From the NCBI RefSeq assembly GCF_000380335.1, contig NC_021149.1, positions 3,276,501 through 3,340,500 on the forward strand: DNA of 64,000 nucleotides, given 5' to 3'. A model generated the notes under the pieces. It ran no database searches and was not told the DNA's origin. It saw nothing but the letters and a program-made list of their open reading frames with translations. This DNA comes from Azotobacter vinelandii CA (GTDB taxonomy: Bacteria > Pseudomonadota > Gammaproteobacteria > Pseudomonadales > Pseudomonadaceae). Both the position numbers and the translations under genes were made by a program. Below, piece by piece: positions 1 through 10,090 of the stretch. Position 1 is the first letter of the stretch. Every line of letters begins with the position of its first letter.

Positions 1-642
1 GCCGGCGAAGTAGAACTGGTTGCTGAACTTGCCGGTCTGCGCGTTGTTGGCGCCGGCGATCGACAGCGGGCCGCTGTCGGTCGAGCTGCGGCCCTTGGCG
101 CGCTCGAACTTGCCGCCGATCAGCGTCAGGTTGTCGATCTCGTTGCTGCTCAACTGCGCGCCCTCGAAGGTCTGCGGCAGCAGGCGGCCGTCGTTGTGGG
201 TCACCACCGGCAGCTTGGGCAGGAAGGTGCCCAGGCGCGCCTCGGTCTTGGAGAAACGCACCTTGGCGGTCAGCCCCACGCTGCCGTATTCGTGCACGGC
301 GCGGCCGTTGCTTTCGGTGGGGAACAACTGGCCGCTGTTGTTGGCGCTGGTCGGGTTGTAGTGGGTGCCCTTGCCGGAGTCGAGGCGGATGCCCAACAGG
401 CCGAGGGCATCGACGCCGAAACCGACCGGCCCCTGGGTGTAGCCGGACTTGTAGTCGAGGATGAAGCCCTGGCCCCATTCCTCCTGCTTGGACGGATCGG
501 CGGCGCCGTCGCGGTTGTCCTGGTTGAAATAGAGGTTACGCAGCCCCAGGGTGGCCTTGCTGTCCTCGAAGAACCCGGCAGCGCCCGCTTGCTGCGCAGC
601 CCCGCCGAGGACGACCGCCAGGGCCAGGTAAGACTTGTTCAT
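1..642 (-). CDS. OprD-family outer membrane porin, N-terminal part
   Basis: The reverse-strand frame is open from an ATG at 642 to the left edge, so only the first 214 residues are present and the C-terminus lies outside the window. It begins with a signal peptide (MNKSYLALAVVLGG, Ala-rich to about residue 21). The mature part has the OprD start pattern (AGFFEDSKATLGLRNLYFNQ), then a KQEEWGQGF segment and alternating beta-strand residues. Members of this family are substrate-specific 18-strand channels for small carboxylates or amino acids in the outer membrane. It is divergent from the sulfonate-binding protein gene, so a role in sulfur-compound uptake is possible but is only inferred. Confidence 0.85.
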   Translation of the reverse strand, partial: MNKSYLALAVVLGGAAQQAGAAGFFEDSKATLGLRNLYFNQDNRDGAADPSKQEEWGQGFILDYKSGYTQGPVGFGVDALGLLGIRLDSGKGTHYNPTSANNSGQLFPTESNGRAVHEYGSVGLTAKVRFSKTEARLGTFLPKLPVVTHNDGRLLPQTFEGAQLSSNEIDNLTLIGGKFERAKGRSSTDSGPLSIAGANNAQTGKFSNQFYFAG

Positions 643-1042
643 GCTCGATGCTCCAAATGCCTGTTCGAAATTCTCGGAATGCATGGCTGGGGCTCTCGGG
701 CCGGCGAACGCTGCGAGGAGGTTGCTGGTGGGAAAAGAGCCCCATGATCGGGCTCGGTGCGGTGATCCGCTGTCGGCTGGGGGTGCAATCTAAAAGAAAT
801 CCTTTATCCCTAAAAAGAATTATTTTTTACTTTCTTATATCTGAAATATCAAACCTCTTATCCACACCATCCTTTCTTCCCTGGCACGGCTGGACATATC
901 CATATGCCATGAAATTATTGGCATGCCTATTTTTAGATAATCTAGTTTGCAACGACCGGACCACCGGACTTCCCGCATTTCTCACCAAGCTCTGTCGTTC
1001 CGGTCCCTCGCAGTGGCCGGGACCCTATCCACGAGGTCTTTC
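643..1042. promoter_or_regulatory. Divergent promoter region, porin / sulfonate-binding protein
   Basis: This 400-bp gap separates two divergent genes and contains no gene. Positions 790-960 are strikingly AT-rich compared with the flanks. A short inverted repeat (ATGCCA at 904-909, TGGCAT at 919-924) and a -10-like TAGATAAT near 934 lie upstream of the forward gene. The AT-rich tract resembles the one upstream of oscA (3740-3880), so shared control by a sulfur regulator such as CysB is plausible but not shown. Confidence 0.5.
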
Positions 1043-2017
1043 ATGCCCCCGTTCGTCTCTCTCAGCCGCCGCGCTCTGCTCGGTCTCGGCCTCGCCCTGG
1101 GGCTGTGCGCCGCCCTGCCCGCCCAGGCGGAAACCGAGCTGCGCATCGGCTACCAGAAATCCTCCACCCTGATCGTCCTGCTGAAGGCCCGCGGCACCCT
1201 GGAAAAGACCTTGTCCGCCCAGGGTATCCGCCTCAGTTGGCACGAGTTCACCAGTGGCCAGCCGCTGCTGGAGGCGCTCAACGTCGGCAACCTGGACCTG
1301 ACCGCCGATGTCGCCGATACCGTGCCGGTGTTCGCCCAGGCCGCCGGCGCCCATCTCGCCTATTTCGCCCAGGAGGCGCCATCGCCGGCCGCCCAGGCGA
1401 TCCTGGTGCGCGCCGACTCGCCGCTGCGCGGTCTGGCCGATCTCAAGGGCAAAAGGGTGGCGGTGACCAAGGCCGCCGGCAGCCACTACCTGCTGCTCGC
1501 CGCACTGGCCGAGGCCGGTCTGAAGTTCTCCGACATCGAGCCGGCCTACCTGACCCCGGCCGACGGCCGCGCCGCTTTCGAGAATGCCAAGGTGGACGCC
1601 TGGGTGACCTGGGAACCCTTCCTCAGCGGCGCCCAGCGCCAGTTGCCGACCCGCACCCTGGCCGACGGCGAGAAGCTGGCCGCCTACCAGCGCTACTACC
1701 TGACCAGCCAGCGCTTCGCCAAGGAGCACCCGCAGGTGCTGGAGGCGGTGTTCGCCGAGCTGGTCAAGGCCGGCGACTGGCTGCGCGCCAATCCCCGGGA
1801 AGCCGCACGGATTCTCGCGCCGCTATGGGGCAACCTGGACCCGGCGATCGTCGAACAGGCCAACGCCCGACGCAGCTACCGGGTACGTCCGGTACAGCTG
1901 GAGAGCCTGGCCGAGCAGCAGAAGATCGCCGACGCCTTTTTCGCCGAAGGGCTGCTGCCGAAGCAGGTCGACGCCCGCGACGTGTCCATCTGGCAACCGC
2001 AGACGGCCGCCCGCTGA
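1043..2017 (+). CDS. Sulfonate/taurine-type ABC transporter substrate-binding protein (SsuA-like)
   Basis: This 324-residue periplasmic protein starts at ATG 1043, which gives a proper signal peptide (SRRALLGLGLALGLC, ending AQA). The mature protein opens ELRIGYQKSSTLIVLLKARG and contains TSGQPLLEALNVGNLDL, DVADTVPVF and LKGKRVAVTKAAGSHYLL, all typical of the SsuA/TauA family that captures alkanesulfonates for an ABC importer. No permease or ATPase of the Ssu type lies next to it, so it must work with a transporter encoded elsewhere. Substrate is not predictable beyond an organosulfur compound. It sits in a block with oscA-sbp-cysTWA, consistent with sulfur-starvation scavenging. Confidence 0.8.
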   Translation: MPPFVSLSRRALLGLGLALGLCAALPAQAETELRIGYQKSSTLIVLLKARGTLEKTLSAQGIRLSWHEFTSGQPLLEALNVGNLDLTADVADTVPVFAQAAGAHLAYFAQEAPSPAAQAILVRADSPLRGLADLKGKRVAVTKAAGSHYLLLAALAEAGLKFSDIEPAYLTPADGRAAFENAKVDAWVTWEPFLSGAQRQLPTRTLADGEKLAAYQRYYLTSQRFAKEHPQVLEAVFAELVKAGDWLRANPREAARILAPLWGNLDPAIVEQANARRSYRVRPVQLESLAEQQKIADAFFAEGLLPKQVDARDVSIWQPQTAAR

Positions 2018-2029
2018 GTTCCTCTCCCC

Positions 2030-2059
2030 ATCCCCGGCCGCCTTCGGCACGCCGGGGAT
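2030..2059. terminator. Bidirectional terminator-like hairpin
   Basis: A perfect 9-bp stem (ATCCCCGGC at 2030-2038 with GCCGGGGAT at 2051-2059) and a 12-nt loop lie between two convergent genes. There is no long T-run, so termination efficiency is uncertain, but placement and stem fit a shared terminator. Confidence 0.6.
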
Positions 2060-2078
2060 TCCCGCCGCAAAGCAGCCG

Positions 2079-3008
2079 TCAGATATCCGGCCGGGCCAGC
2101 AGGGCCCGCAGATGCGCTCGCTCATGGGCGTCGAGCCGAGCCAGTTGTTCCTCGATGATGGTCAGCGGCGTGTGCAACGGCGCCCCGGCGCCCGGCAGAT
2201 TGAGGTGGTCCGGGAGGATCTCGTCGTCGCTGCAGACCAGCAGGGCGAAGTGGATGACGCTCTCCAGTTCGCGGGTGTTGCCCGGCCAGGAATAGCGCTC
2301 CAGGGCGAACTGGGCCGCCGTGCCGAGCTGTGGAAGGGGCAGCCCCAGGCGCTGGGCGTAAACCCCGAGAAAGTATTCGGCGAGCGGCAGGATATCCCCC
2401 GGCCGCTCGCGCAGCGCCGGCAGTTCCAGACGCCCTTCATCGAGATAGCGGTGGAGCCGCTCGTTGAACTTGCCGGCGGCCACCGCCTGGGCCAGATCCA
2501 CGCTGCTGGCCGCCACCAGGCGCACGTCCACCGGCGTCGGCTGCTGCGTGCCGACACGCAGCACCTCGCGGGTCTCCAGGGCGGCAAGCAGCTTGCCCTG
2601 CAGGCCCAGCGGCAGGTCGCCGATCTCGTCCAGGTAGAGAGTGCCGCCGTTGGCCGAGCCGAACCACCCGGCACGGCTGCAGGCCGAACCGGCATAAGCC
2701 CCGGCGGCGTGGCCGAACAGCTCGGCCTCGGCCCAGGTCGGGCTGAGCGCGCCGCAGTTGACCGCGACGAACAGGCCGCCGCGTCCGCTTTCGCGATGGA
2801 TCTGCCGGGCCAGCAACTCCTTGCCGGTGCCGCTTTCGCCGCGGATCAACACTGGCAGGCCGGTCGGCGCGAGGCGCTCCACTTCGTCGCGCAACTTGCG
2901 CGAACGGGGATCGACGAATACCAGCGCCTTGGCGCGAATGCTCAGCGGGCTCTTGTCGGCATCGGGGAAAGTCAGCAGCGGCTGGCCGGCTGGAAGATGA
3001 AGAGTCAT
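2079..3008 (-). CDS. Sigma-54 activator-type AAA+ ATPase lacking receiver and Fis domains
   Basis: This 309-residue protein starts at ATG 3008 after an AGGAG site. It is essentially one AAA+ domain of the sigma-54 enhancer-binding class: Walker A GESGTGKE (57-64), Walker B GGTLYLDEIG (121-130) and a C-terminal WPGNTRELE helix region. Two things are odd. The loop that normally reads GAFTGA and touches sigma-54 reads GAYAGS (103-108), and the protein ends at ARLDAHERAHLRALLARPDI without the expected Fis-type helix-turn-helix. It resembles SfnR-like regulators of organosulfur use, which fits the neighbours. It may act without direct DNA binding or may be degenerate. Confidence 0.7.
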   Translation of the reverse strand: MTLHLPAGQPLLTFPDADKSPLSIRAKALVFVDPRSRKLRDEVERLAPTGLPVLIRGESGTGKELLARQIHRESGRGGLFVAVNCGALSPTWAEAELFGHAAGAYAGSACSRAGWFGSANGGTLYLDEIGDLPLGLQGKLLAALETREVLRVGTQQPTPVDVRLVAASSVDLAQAVAAGKFNERLHRYLDEGRLELPALRERPGDILPLAEYFLGVYAQRLGLPLPQLGTAAQFALERYSWPGNTRELESVIHFALLVCSDDEILPDHLNLPGAGAPLHTPLTIIEEQLARLDAHERAHLRALLARPDI

Positions 3009-3121
3009 GGAATTCTCCTGACCTGGCCGTCGGGCCGGTCAGGCCCGGGGCTATCGGCGATTGTCGGGTGGGAAACGGCTGCGCCCCGGCATTCGCCGGC
3101 TCTCTCTGGCGCCGGGGCGCC

Positions 3122-3703
3122 TCATACGCAGCGCCGCTCCAGTCGTTCGATCTGCTGCTGCAGGCGGTAGAGGTGGGCGAATCCCTGTTCCCAGCGCTGG
3201 TGCCCGGAATCGACATTTATATGACCGGCCCCCGGCAGGATGGTCGGCTGCGAACCCCAGTCGCGTGCCAGTTCCAAGGCACGGGCCGGTGTCGCGGTCG
3301 GATCGTTGTCCGAGCCGACCAGTTGACTGGGAAACGGCAGGCGTTCGCGGACGATGGGGGCGAAACATCGCAGGGGCTCGCGACAACCGGGGCGCTCGAC
3401 GTCCGCCGGCGCCACCAGCAACGCCCCGCGCACCCGTCGCAGCGAGGCTGCCGGAGCCTGGGCGGCCCAGCGCGCCACGGCGACGCAACCGAGGCTGTGG
3501 GCGATGAGAATCGCCGGCGTGTGTTCGGCGGCGACCGCATGCTCGAGCGCGGCGATCCAACTGAACGGATCGGGATTGTCCCAGTCGGCCTGCTCGACCC
3601 GCACGGCGTTCGGCAGCGTGCGCTGCCAATGGCTCTGCCAATGCTCCTCGGGCGAACCGTGCCAACCCGGCAGGATCAGGTAGCGAAGTCTCTGGTTAGG
3701 CAT
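3122..3703 (-). CDS. RBBP9/YdeN-family serine hydrolase
   Basis: This 193-residue cytoplasmic alpha/beta-hydrolase starts at ATG 3703. It opens RYLILPGWHGSPEEHWQSHW, the signature of the RBBP9/YdeN family. The nucleophile elbow is AHSLGC (Ser near residue 70), with a later SDNDP acid and GAGHINVDSG histidine. The substrate is unknown. It precedes the AAA+ gene by 113 bp on the same strand and probably shares its transcript, which starts in the AT-rich region upstream. In several pseudomonads a hydrolase of this type sits near sulfur-starvation genes, so a role in sulfur metabolism is an inference from context. Confidence 0.75.
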   Translation of the reverse strand: MPNQRLRYLILPGWHGSPEEHWQSHWQRTLPNAVRVEQADWDNPDPFSWIAALEHAVAAEHTPAILIAHSLGCVAVARWAAQAPAASLRRVRGALLVAPADVERPGCREPLRCFAPIVRERLPFPSQLVGSDNDPTATPARALELARDWGSQPTILPGAGHINVDSGHQRWEQGFAHLYRLQQQIERLERRCV

Positions 3704-3942
3704 TGCGGGCCTCCTCGTGTGGCAATGGAGACCAGTCTAGGCCAGGCCTTAAATTCTAAAAAAGAATAAAAAATTATTTATTTATTCAAAAAATTCCAAT
3801 CAGTGATCAAGCCACAAATAATGATTCGATATATAAAAATCACCAAATAGTATTTTTAAGAATAATTGCTTGCCCCCTAATATCCGCCCCACGTTATCGA
3901 ACAATCAGCCCGGCAACCTACTCATCCAAGGAGAGCACAGCC
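3704..3942. promoter_or_regulatory. AT-rich divergent promoter of the hydrolase and oscA operons
   Basis: The stretch 3745-3880 is a long A/T tract (runs such as AAAAAAGAATAAAAAATTAT) between divergent transcripts. The neighbouring genes are sulfur-starvation genes, so this is the likely site of CysB-type control. An AAGGAGAG ribosome-binding site lies 8-15 bases upstream of oscA. No exact operator could be assigned by eye. Confidence 0.5.
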
Positions 3943-4128
3943 ATGAGCGCCCCCCTCAGAAGCCTCGAAGGGCAGGACGAAACCAACATCCTGCGCGAAA
4001 TCCACAGCGCCCTGAAGGGCCTGCGTTTCGGCGCGGTGGAGATCACCGTGCACAACGGCCAGGTCGTACAGATCGAACGCAAGGAAAAATTCCGCCTGCA
4101 GGCCCAGAACACCAACAAGACCCCCTGA
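3943..4128 (+). CDS. oscA: Sulfur-starvation response protein OscA
   Basis: This 61-residue protein begins MSAPLRSLEGQDETNILREI, followed by a GLRFGAVEITVHNGQVVQIE strand pattern and a basic KEKFRL end. That is the DUF2292/YezD-type fold seen in OscA proteins. In Pseudomonas, OscA is encoded directly upstream of sbp and is needed for growth under sulfur limitation or chromate stress; its biochemical role is unresolved. The start has a strong AAGGAG site. The 174-bp spacing to sbp and same strand suggest co-transcription. Confidence 0.85.
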   Translation: MSAPLRSLEGQDETNILREIHSALKGLRFGAVEITVHNGQVVQIERKEKFRLQAQNTNKTP

Positions 4129-4302
4129 TTCCCCAGCGTGAACGACCCGACTGGACAACCGGAGGGTACCTGAATGAAGAAGAACAAGCCGGGCACCGAA
4201 CCCCTCTGTGCAGACAGGACCCGAGCCACCTGCACCAGCGCATGCCAACGCCGATCGTCCCCCCACGAAAACACATTCCCGATACCTTCAGGAGCTGTAT
4301 CC

Positions 4303-5301
4303 ATGTCCATCCGTCGTTTCGCCCTCGCCGCCCTGGCCGGCCTGAGCCTGAGCGCTGCCGCCCAGGCGCAGACCCTGCTGCTCAACGTGTCCTACGACCC
4401 GACCCGCGAGTTGTACCGGGAATACAACGCCGCCTTCAACAAGCACTGGCAGGCCGAGGGCCATGAGCCCGTGACCATCCAGCAGTCCCATGGCGGCTCG
4501 GGCAAGCAGGCGCGCGCGGTGATCGACGGACTCAAGGCCGACGTGGTGACCCTGGCCCTGGCCGGCGATATAGATGAATTGCACAAGCTCGGCAAGCTGA
4601 TTCCCGAGGACTGGCAGAGCCGCCTGCCGCAGGCCAGCACACCCTACACCTCGACCATCGTATTCCTGGTGCGCAAGGGCAATCCGAAAGGCATCAAGGA
4701 CTGGGGCGACCTGGTCAAGCCGGGCGTGGAAGTGATCACCCCGAATCCGAAGACCTCCGGCGGCGCACGCTGGAACTTCCTCGCCGCCTGGGCCTGGGCA
4801 CAGCAGCAGTACGGTAGCGAGGACAAGGCCCGCGCCTACGTCGAACAGCTCTTCAAGCAGGTTCCGGTGCTGGATACCGGAGCGCGCGGCTCGACCATCA
4901 CCTTCGTCAACAATAAAATCGGCGACGTCCTGCTGGCCTGGGAAAACGAGGCCTTCCTGGCCCTGAAGGAACAGGGTGGGGAAAACCTCGAGATCGTCGT
5001 GCCTTCGCTGTCGATCCTCGCCGAACCGCCGGTGGCGGTGGTGGACAAGAACGTCGACCGCAAGGGTACCCGCGAACTGGCCACCGCCTACCTGAACTAT
5101 CTGTACAGCGAGGAAGGCCAGCGCATCGCCGCGAAGAATTTCTACCGTCCGCGCAACGAGAAGGTCGCCACCGAATTCGCCAAGCAGTTCCCCAACCTCA
5201 AGCTGGTGACCATCGACAAGGATTTCGGTGGCTGGAAAACCGCCCAGCCGAAGTTCTTCAACGATGGCGGGGTGTTCGATCAGATCTACAAGGCGCACTG
5301 A
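4303..5301 (+). CDS. sbp: Periplasmic sulfate-binding protein
   Basis: This 332-residue protein starts at ATG 4303, preceded by CAGGAG, giving a clean signal peptide ending AAQAQ. The mature part begins [15 protein letters not shown] and contains [48 protein letters not shown] and the C-terminal YRPRN motif, all hallmarks of Sbp/CysP proteins. It binds sulfate (or thiosulfate) and hands it to the CysTWA transporter encoded immediately downstream. A stable hairpin after its stop may let it be made in excess over the membrane components. Confidence 0.93.
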   Translation: MSIRRFALAALAGLSLSAAAQAQTLLLNVSYDPTRELYREYNAAFNKHWQAEGHEPVTIQQSHGGSGKQARAVIDGLKADVVTLALAGDIDELHKLGKLIPEDWQSRLPQASTPYTSTIVFLVRKGNPKGIKDWGDLVKPGVEVITPNPKTSGGARWNFLAAWAWAQQQYGSEDKARAYVEQLFKQVPVLDTGARGSTITFVNNKIGDVLLAWENEAFLALKEQGGENLEIVVPSLSILAEPPVAVVDKNVDRKGTRELATAYLNYLYSEEGQRIAAKNFYRPRNEKVATEFAKQFPNLKLVTIDKDFGGWKTAQPKFFNDGGVFDQIYKAH

Positions 5302-5321
5302 ACCCATAACCAGGCAGGCCC

Positions 5322-5353
5322 AGCCACAAGCCGGAGGTATCCGGCTTGTGGCT
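5322..5353 (+). promoter_or_regulatory. Intercistronic hairpin between sbp and cysT
   Basis: A perfect 13-bp stem (AGCCACAAGCCGG at 5322-5334, CCGGCTTGTGGCT at 5341-5353) with a 6-nt loop lies between the sbp stop and the cysT start. It has no T-run, so it is better read as an mRNA-stabilising or attenuating hairpin than as a full terminator. Confidence 0.65.
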
Positions 5354-5384
5354 CGATGCTTTGTCAGTCATTCGAGAGATGTCC

Positions 5385-6203
5385 ATGTCCCTCCGCATAT
5401 CCCCCGTCATACCCGGCTTCGGGCTGACGCTGGGCTACACCTTGGTGTATCTCAGTCTGTTGGTGCTGATTCCCCTGGGTGCCATGTTCGTCCACGCGTC
5501 CCAGCTCACCTGGGCGCAGTTCTGGGAGGTCATCTCCGCGCCACGGGTGCTGGCCGCGCTCAAGCTCAGCTTCGGCACCGCCCTCGTTGCCGCGCTGCTC
5601 AACGGCGTGATCGGCACCCTGCTGGCCTGGGTGCTGGTGCGCTATCCGTTCCCCGGCCGCAAGATCATCGATGCCATGATCGACCTGCCGTTCGCCCTGC
5701 CCACCGCGGTGGCCGGCATCGCCCTGACCGCGCTCTACGCGCCGGCCGGGTCGGTCGGCCAGCTCGCCGGCGAGTTCGGCCTGAAGATCGCCTATACCCC
5801 GCTGGGCATCGCCCTGGCGCTGACCTTCATCACCCTGCCCTTCGTGGTGCGCACCCTGCAACCGGTGCTGGCGGACATTCCGCGCGAAGTCGAGGAGGCG
5901 GCCGCCTGCCTCGGCGCCAGCCCCTGGCAGGCCTTCCGGCACGTGCTGCTGCCGGCGCTGCTGCCGGCCTGGCTGACCGGTTTCGGGCTGGCCTTCGCGC
6001 GCGGCATCGGCGAGTACGGCTCGGTGATCTTCATCGCCGGCAACATGCCGGGCAAGACCGAGATCCTGCCGCTGCTGATCATGGTCAAGCTCGACCAGTA
6101 CGATTACACCGGCGCCACCAGCATCGGCGTGCTGATGCTGGTGGTGGCCTTCGTCCTGCTGTTGCCGCTCAACCTGCTGCAGCGCCGCATCGCAATCCGC
6201 TGA
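5385..6203 (+). CDS. cysT: Sulfate ABC transporter permease CysT
   Basis: This 272-residue inner-membrane protein has about six hydrophobic segments. I chose ATG 5385 rather than the in-frame ATG at 5379 because the GAGAG site abuts the latter, and [20 protein letters not shown] matches the usual pseudomonad CysT start. The EAAxxxG-type coupling loop that contacts the ATPase is visible as [17 protein letters not shown]. With CysW it forms the sulfate/thiosulfate channel. It is followed after 10 bp by cysW, so the two are translated together. Confidence 0.93.
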   Translation: MSLRISPVIPGFGLTLGYTLVYLSLLVLIPLGAMFVHASQLTWAQFWEVISAPRVLAALKLSFGTALVAALLNGVIGTLLAWVLVRYPFPGRKIIDAMIDLPFALPTAVAGIALTALYAPAGSVGQLAGEFGLKIAYTPLGIALALTFITLPFVVRTLQPVLADIPREVEEAAACLGASPWQAFRHVLLPALLPAWLTGFGLAFARGIGEYGSVIFIAGNMPGKTEILPLLIMVKLDQYDYTGATSIGVLMLVVAFVLLLPLNLLQRRIAIR

Positions 6204-6213
6204 GGAGGCCGCC

Positions 6214-7086
6214 ATGTCATCCATAACCCTGAACGCGGCCGCTTCCGCCAATGCCGCCCGCCGCGGCAACGTCCTCGGCCGCCGCCTGCTGATCGCCGCC
6301 GCCTGGCTGGTGTTCGCCGTGTTCCTGCTGCTGCCGCTCTACGTCGTGCTGAGCGAGGCGCTCAAGCTCGGCTTCGGGACCTTCTTCGACGCCCTGCTGG
6401 AGCCGGACGCCATCTCCGCCCTCGAGCTGACCCTGCTCGCCGTGGGCATCTCGGTACCGCTCAACCTGGTGTTCGGCCTGGCCGCCGCCTGGTGCGTGAG
6501 CAAGTACGAGTTTCCCGGCAAGAGCCTGCTGGTGACCCTGATCGATCTGCCGTTCTCGGTTTCGCCGGTGATCGCCGGCCTGATCTACGTGCTGCTGTTC
6601 GGCGCCCAGGGGCTGTTCGGCGACTGGCTGAGCGAGCACGACATCCAGATCATCTTCGCCCTGCCCGGCATCGTCCTGGCGACCATCTTCGTCACCCTGC
6701 CCTTCGTCGCCCGCGAACTGATCCCGCTGATGCAGGAACAGGGCACCCAGGAAGAGGAAGCCGCGCGCCTGCTCGGCGCCAACGGCTGGCAGATGTTCTG
6801 GCACGTCACCCTGCCGAACATCAAATGGGGCCTGATCTACGGCGTGGTGCTCTGCACCGCCCGCGCGCTCGGCGAATTCGGTGCGGTGTCGGTGGTTTCC
6901 GGCCACATCCGCGGTTTCACCAACACCCTGCCGCTGCACGTCGAGATTCTCTACAACGAGTACAACCACGTCGCCGCCTTCAGCGTCGCCAGCCTGCTGC
7001 TGGTCCTGGCGCTGATCATCCTGCTGCTCAAGCAGTGGAGCGAAGCCCGTCTGTCCCGCCTCAAGTCCGATGCTGCCGAGGAGTAA
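6214..7086 (+). CDS. cysW: Sulfate ABC transporter permease CysW
   Basis: This 290-residue inner-membrane permease has an N-terminal Ala-rich cytoplasmic leader, then [21 protein letters not shown] and further membrane segments. The ATPase-coupling loop reads [18 protein letters not shown], and [19 protein letters not shown] is a typical CysW signature. It pairs with CysT. It starts 10 bp after cysT behind GGAGG and is followed 3 bp later by cysA, showing a tightly packed operon. Confidence 0.94.
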   Translation: MSSITLNAAASANAARRGNVLGRRLLIAAAWLVFAVFLLLPLYVVLSEALKLGFGTFFDALLEPDAISALELTLLAVGISVPLNLVFGLAAAWCVSKYEFPGKSLLVTLIDLPFSVSPVIAGLIYVLLFGAQGLFGDWLSEHDIQIIFALPGIVLATIFVTLPFVARELIPLMQEQGTQEEEAARLLGANGWQMFWHVTLPNIKWGLIYGVVLCTARALGEFGAVSVVSGHIRGFTNTLPLHVEILYNEYNHVAAFSVASLLLVLALIILLLKQWSEARLSRLKSDAAEE

Positions 7087-7089
7087 GCC

Positions 7090-8061
<972 letters not shown>

Positions 8062-8117
8062 AGCCCCCGCCCGGCCCGGATGGCATGGTCCGGGCGGGAA
8101 ATTCCCCTGGAAACACG

Positions 8118-8146
8118 ACGGGCGGGGTAGATCCCGCCCGTTTTTT
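8118..8146 (+). terminator. Rho-independent terminator of the cys operon
   Basis: A 9-bp perfect stem (ACGGGCGGG at 8118-8126, CCCGCCCGT at 8133-8141) with a 6-nt loop runs directly into six T residues (8141-8146). Confidence 0.9.
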
Positions 8147-8166
8147 CATGCCGCGGCAACCGCCCG

Positions 8167-9087
8167 TCAGAGGCGCTTCAGCTCGCCGCCCACCGGAACC
8201 AGTTCGGGCGAGCGCTCCGCAGTGGCATCGCGCAGCATCGACTCCAGGTTGCGCTCGATGTTCTGGCACAGGGCCTCGGTCTGGATGCGGTGTTCGCTGT
8301 TGCGGAAGGGACTCTGCAGGTCGCTGCCGACCCTTTCGATGGCCAACAGCATGAAGCCCGCCACCGTCGAGACCAACGGCGTATACCAGCCGAGGGTTTC
8401 CACCAGGCCGATCGGCATTATCAGGCAGAACAGGGAGATGAACAGCCGCGGGAAGTACACGTAGGGATACGGCAGCGGCGTATTGGCGATCCGCTCCATG
8501 CCGCCCTGACAGTCGGACAGCACCACCATGGTCGACTCCAGGCGGGACAGGCGCATGCTGTCCAGCCGCCCGGCCTTGTACTCCTTGGCCAGCAGGGCCG
8601 CAGAACCGTTCAGGATGTCGTTGGGGAAGTTGTTGGTGTGGTGGCGCCGGTCGAATTCCTCGGCCGGGATCAGCGCCTGGACATCCTCGCCGCTCGGCTC
8701 ACCCTTCAGGTGCGCCGAGAGGGCCTTCACGTAGGCCACGTGGCGACGCAGCAGCACAGCCTTGACCGGGTTCATACCATAGGCGTCGTCGATCAGGGTG
8801 AGCACCTGGCGCGCGAAGCTGCGCGAGTTGTTGGTCATGGTGCCCCACAGGGTTCGCGCCTCCCACCAGCGGTTGTAGGCACTGGAGTTGCGAAAACTGG
8901 TCAACACCACCAGTGCCGAGCCGAGTAGTGTCAGTGGCATCGAGGGGAGATCCATGCGCGGACTCAGCAGGAGCATGTAATCCACGGTGATGAAGATATC
9001 CCAGAGCAACAGCCAGAACAGCGACCAGCCAACATAGGTGAGTGTTTTAATCAGGTATTGGCTTTTCCGGGTAAAGGCGTTCGACAC
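8167..9087 (-). CDS. Bestrophin-like (UPF0187/YneE-type) anion channel protein
   Basis: This membrane protein carries the bestrophin hallmark SFRNSSAYNRWWEAR followed by LWGTMTNNSRSFARQVLT, and later CQGGMERIANTPLPYPY, all diagnostic of the bacterial bestrophin-like family. Two N-terminal and two later hydrophobic segments fit the usual topology. The start is uncertain: the frame stays open to a TTG at 9213, but GTG at 9087 (about 306 residues) gives the family length and begins just before the first conserved block. In bacteria these proteins form pentameric ion channels of unclear physiological role. It is convergent with the cys operon and unrelated to it. Confidence 0.8.
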   Translation of the reverse strand: MSNAFTRKSQYLIKTLTYVGWSLFWLLLWDIFITVDYMLLLSPRMDLPSMPLTLLGSALVVLTSFRNSSAYNRWWEARTLWGTMTNNSRSFARQVLTLIDDAYGMNPVKAVLLRRHVAYVKALSAHLKGEPSGEDVQALIPAEEFDRRHHTNNFPNDILNGSAALLAKEYKAGRLDSMRLSRLESTMVVLSDCQGGMERIANTPLPYPYVYFPRLFISLFCLIMPIGLVETLGWYTPLVSTVAGFMLLAIERVGSDLQSPFRNSEHRIQTEALCQNIERNLESMLRDATAERSPELVPVGGELKRL

Positions 9088-9213
9088 GGGTGCATCTCGA
9101 TTAAGAAGAACAATGGGGATTCGACCATCGAACGGTAGCTCGATATCACTGCAACCCCATGATTCTTGCCGACAGGTGACGCTATTAATGATTAATGAAT
9201 TGATGCACGTCAA

Positions 9214-10090
9214 GGATGTTACCTACGACTTATGCCTCAATCCACAATTCTCAACCCATGCCAGCCGGTGAGCCAACACATTCTCCGGCTTCGAAGCAGT
9301 ACTTCCCGAGAATTCGTACGCAACCAGCCAAACCCAAGGCGACCCTGGCTTTCGTCAACGAATTTCGTATCGCAAGCGCAACCAGCCAACGGCATGCTCC
9401 TGCTGGACTCTATGACCAGAGAATGAGCGACACCACCCCCGGCGGAAACATCTGCAAACAATCTTGGCCGCGTAACACATTGCCTGGTTTGCGCCAAAAG
9501 GTTCAAGACCTCGAAATGGCAGGCTGGATGCCACTCCGGTTCCATCCCATCGAAACAGGTAGGAAAAGGTTCGGCATCGGCAACCAAGGCAGCCACTCGA
9601 ACCGGCGATGTGCGACCCATCGTGACCGATATTTATCTCATTGGCGCCAGATAATATCGCTCGATGAACGATACATGTCTTGTGGATTCTGGAATTCGTC
9701 CTCATCCATATTCGCCATCGACGAAAACCACTCCTCGCCTAGACGGCGACAAACCTTCCAAGTTCCAATGATCAGTTCGAAGGGAGTAATGCCGGCCGCT
9801 CCGAGCAGGAATAATGGAATGCGGGCGGATGCTGGATCGAGAACTTCGCATATTCCGGTGCAATGCCCGGAGCAAGCCATCTCCGCATGACACTCGTGGA
9901 CTGAAGGCAGGAACTTCGCAGGTGCACATTCGTGGTGACGGGGCCCGGTCATCGCCCGCTTTGGCGATATCGAACCAGACCCCGGACGGCAGGAAGGCGC
10001 CAGCGCCCCGGCCCTGCTGGTCATCGCTATGCAGCTATGCCCCGGGCCAAAGCCGCGATGGCGGGAGACGGCGGCAGGAAATACCTGCCG
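9214..10090. other. Gap without a convincing gene
   Basis: This stretch of nearly 900 bp has no gene I can support. The longest reverse frames (9355-9705 and 9638-10024) lack ribosome-binding sites and recognisable motifs, although the 3' half of the second (around 9640-9820, containing ITPFELIIGTWKV) is mildly hydrophobic and could be a decayed membrane protein. No tRNA-like fold, repeat or terminator stood out. Confidence 0.4.

Noticed and set aside
1025-1729. A reverse frame opposite the sulfonate-binding protein gene
   Set aside because: The forward frame has a signal peptide and family motifs; the reverse product is Gly/Gln-rich and featureless.
2112-3170. A 352-codon forward frame opposite the AAA+ gene
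   Set aside because: Antisense to a gene with clear Walker motifs; product composition is shadow-like.
5379-5384. ATG 5379 as the cysT start
   Set aside because: The GAGAG site touches this ATG, leaving no spacing; ATG 5385 has proper spacing and the expected N-terminus.
8167-9213. TTG 9213 as start of the bestrophin-like gene
   Set aside because: It would add about 42 residues without family similarity; GTG 9087 gives the usual length, although the start remains uncertain.
9638-10024. A 128-codon reverse frame as a gene
   Set aside because: No ribosome-binding site, no family motif; only its 3' half looks mildly protein-like.
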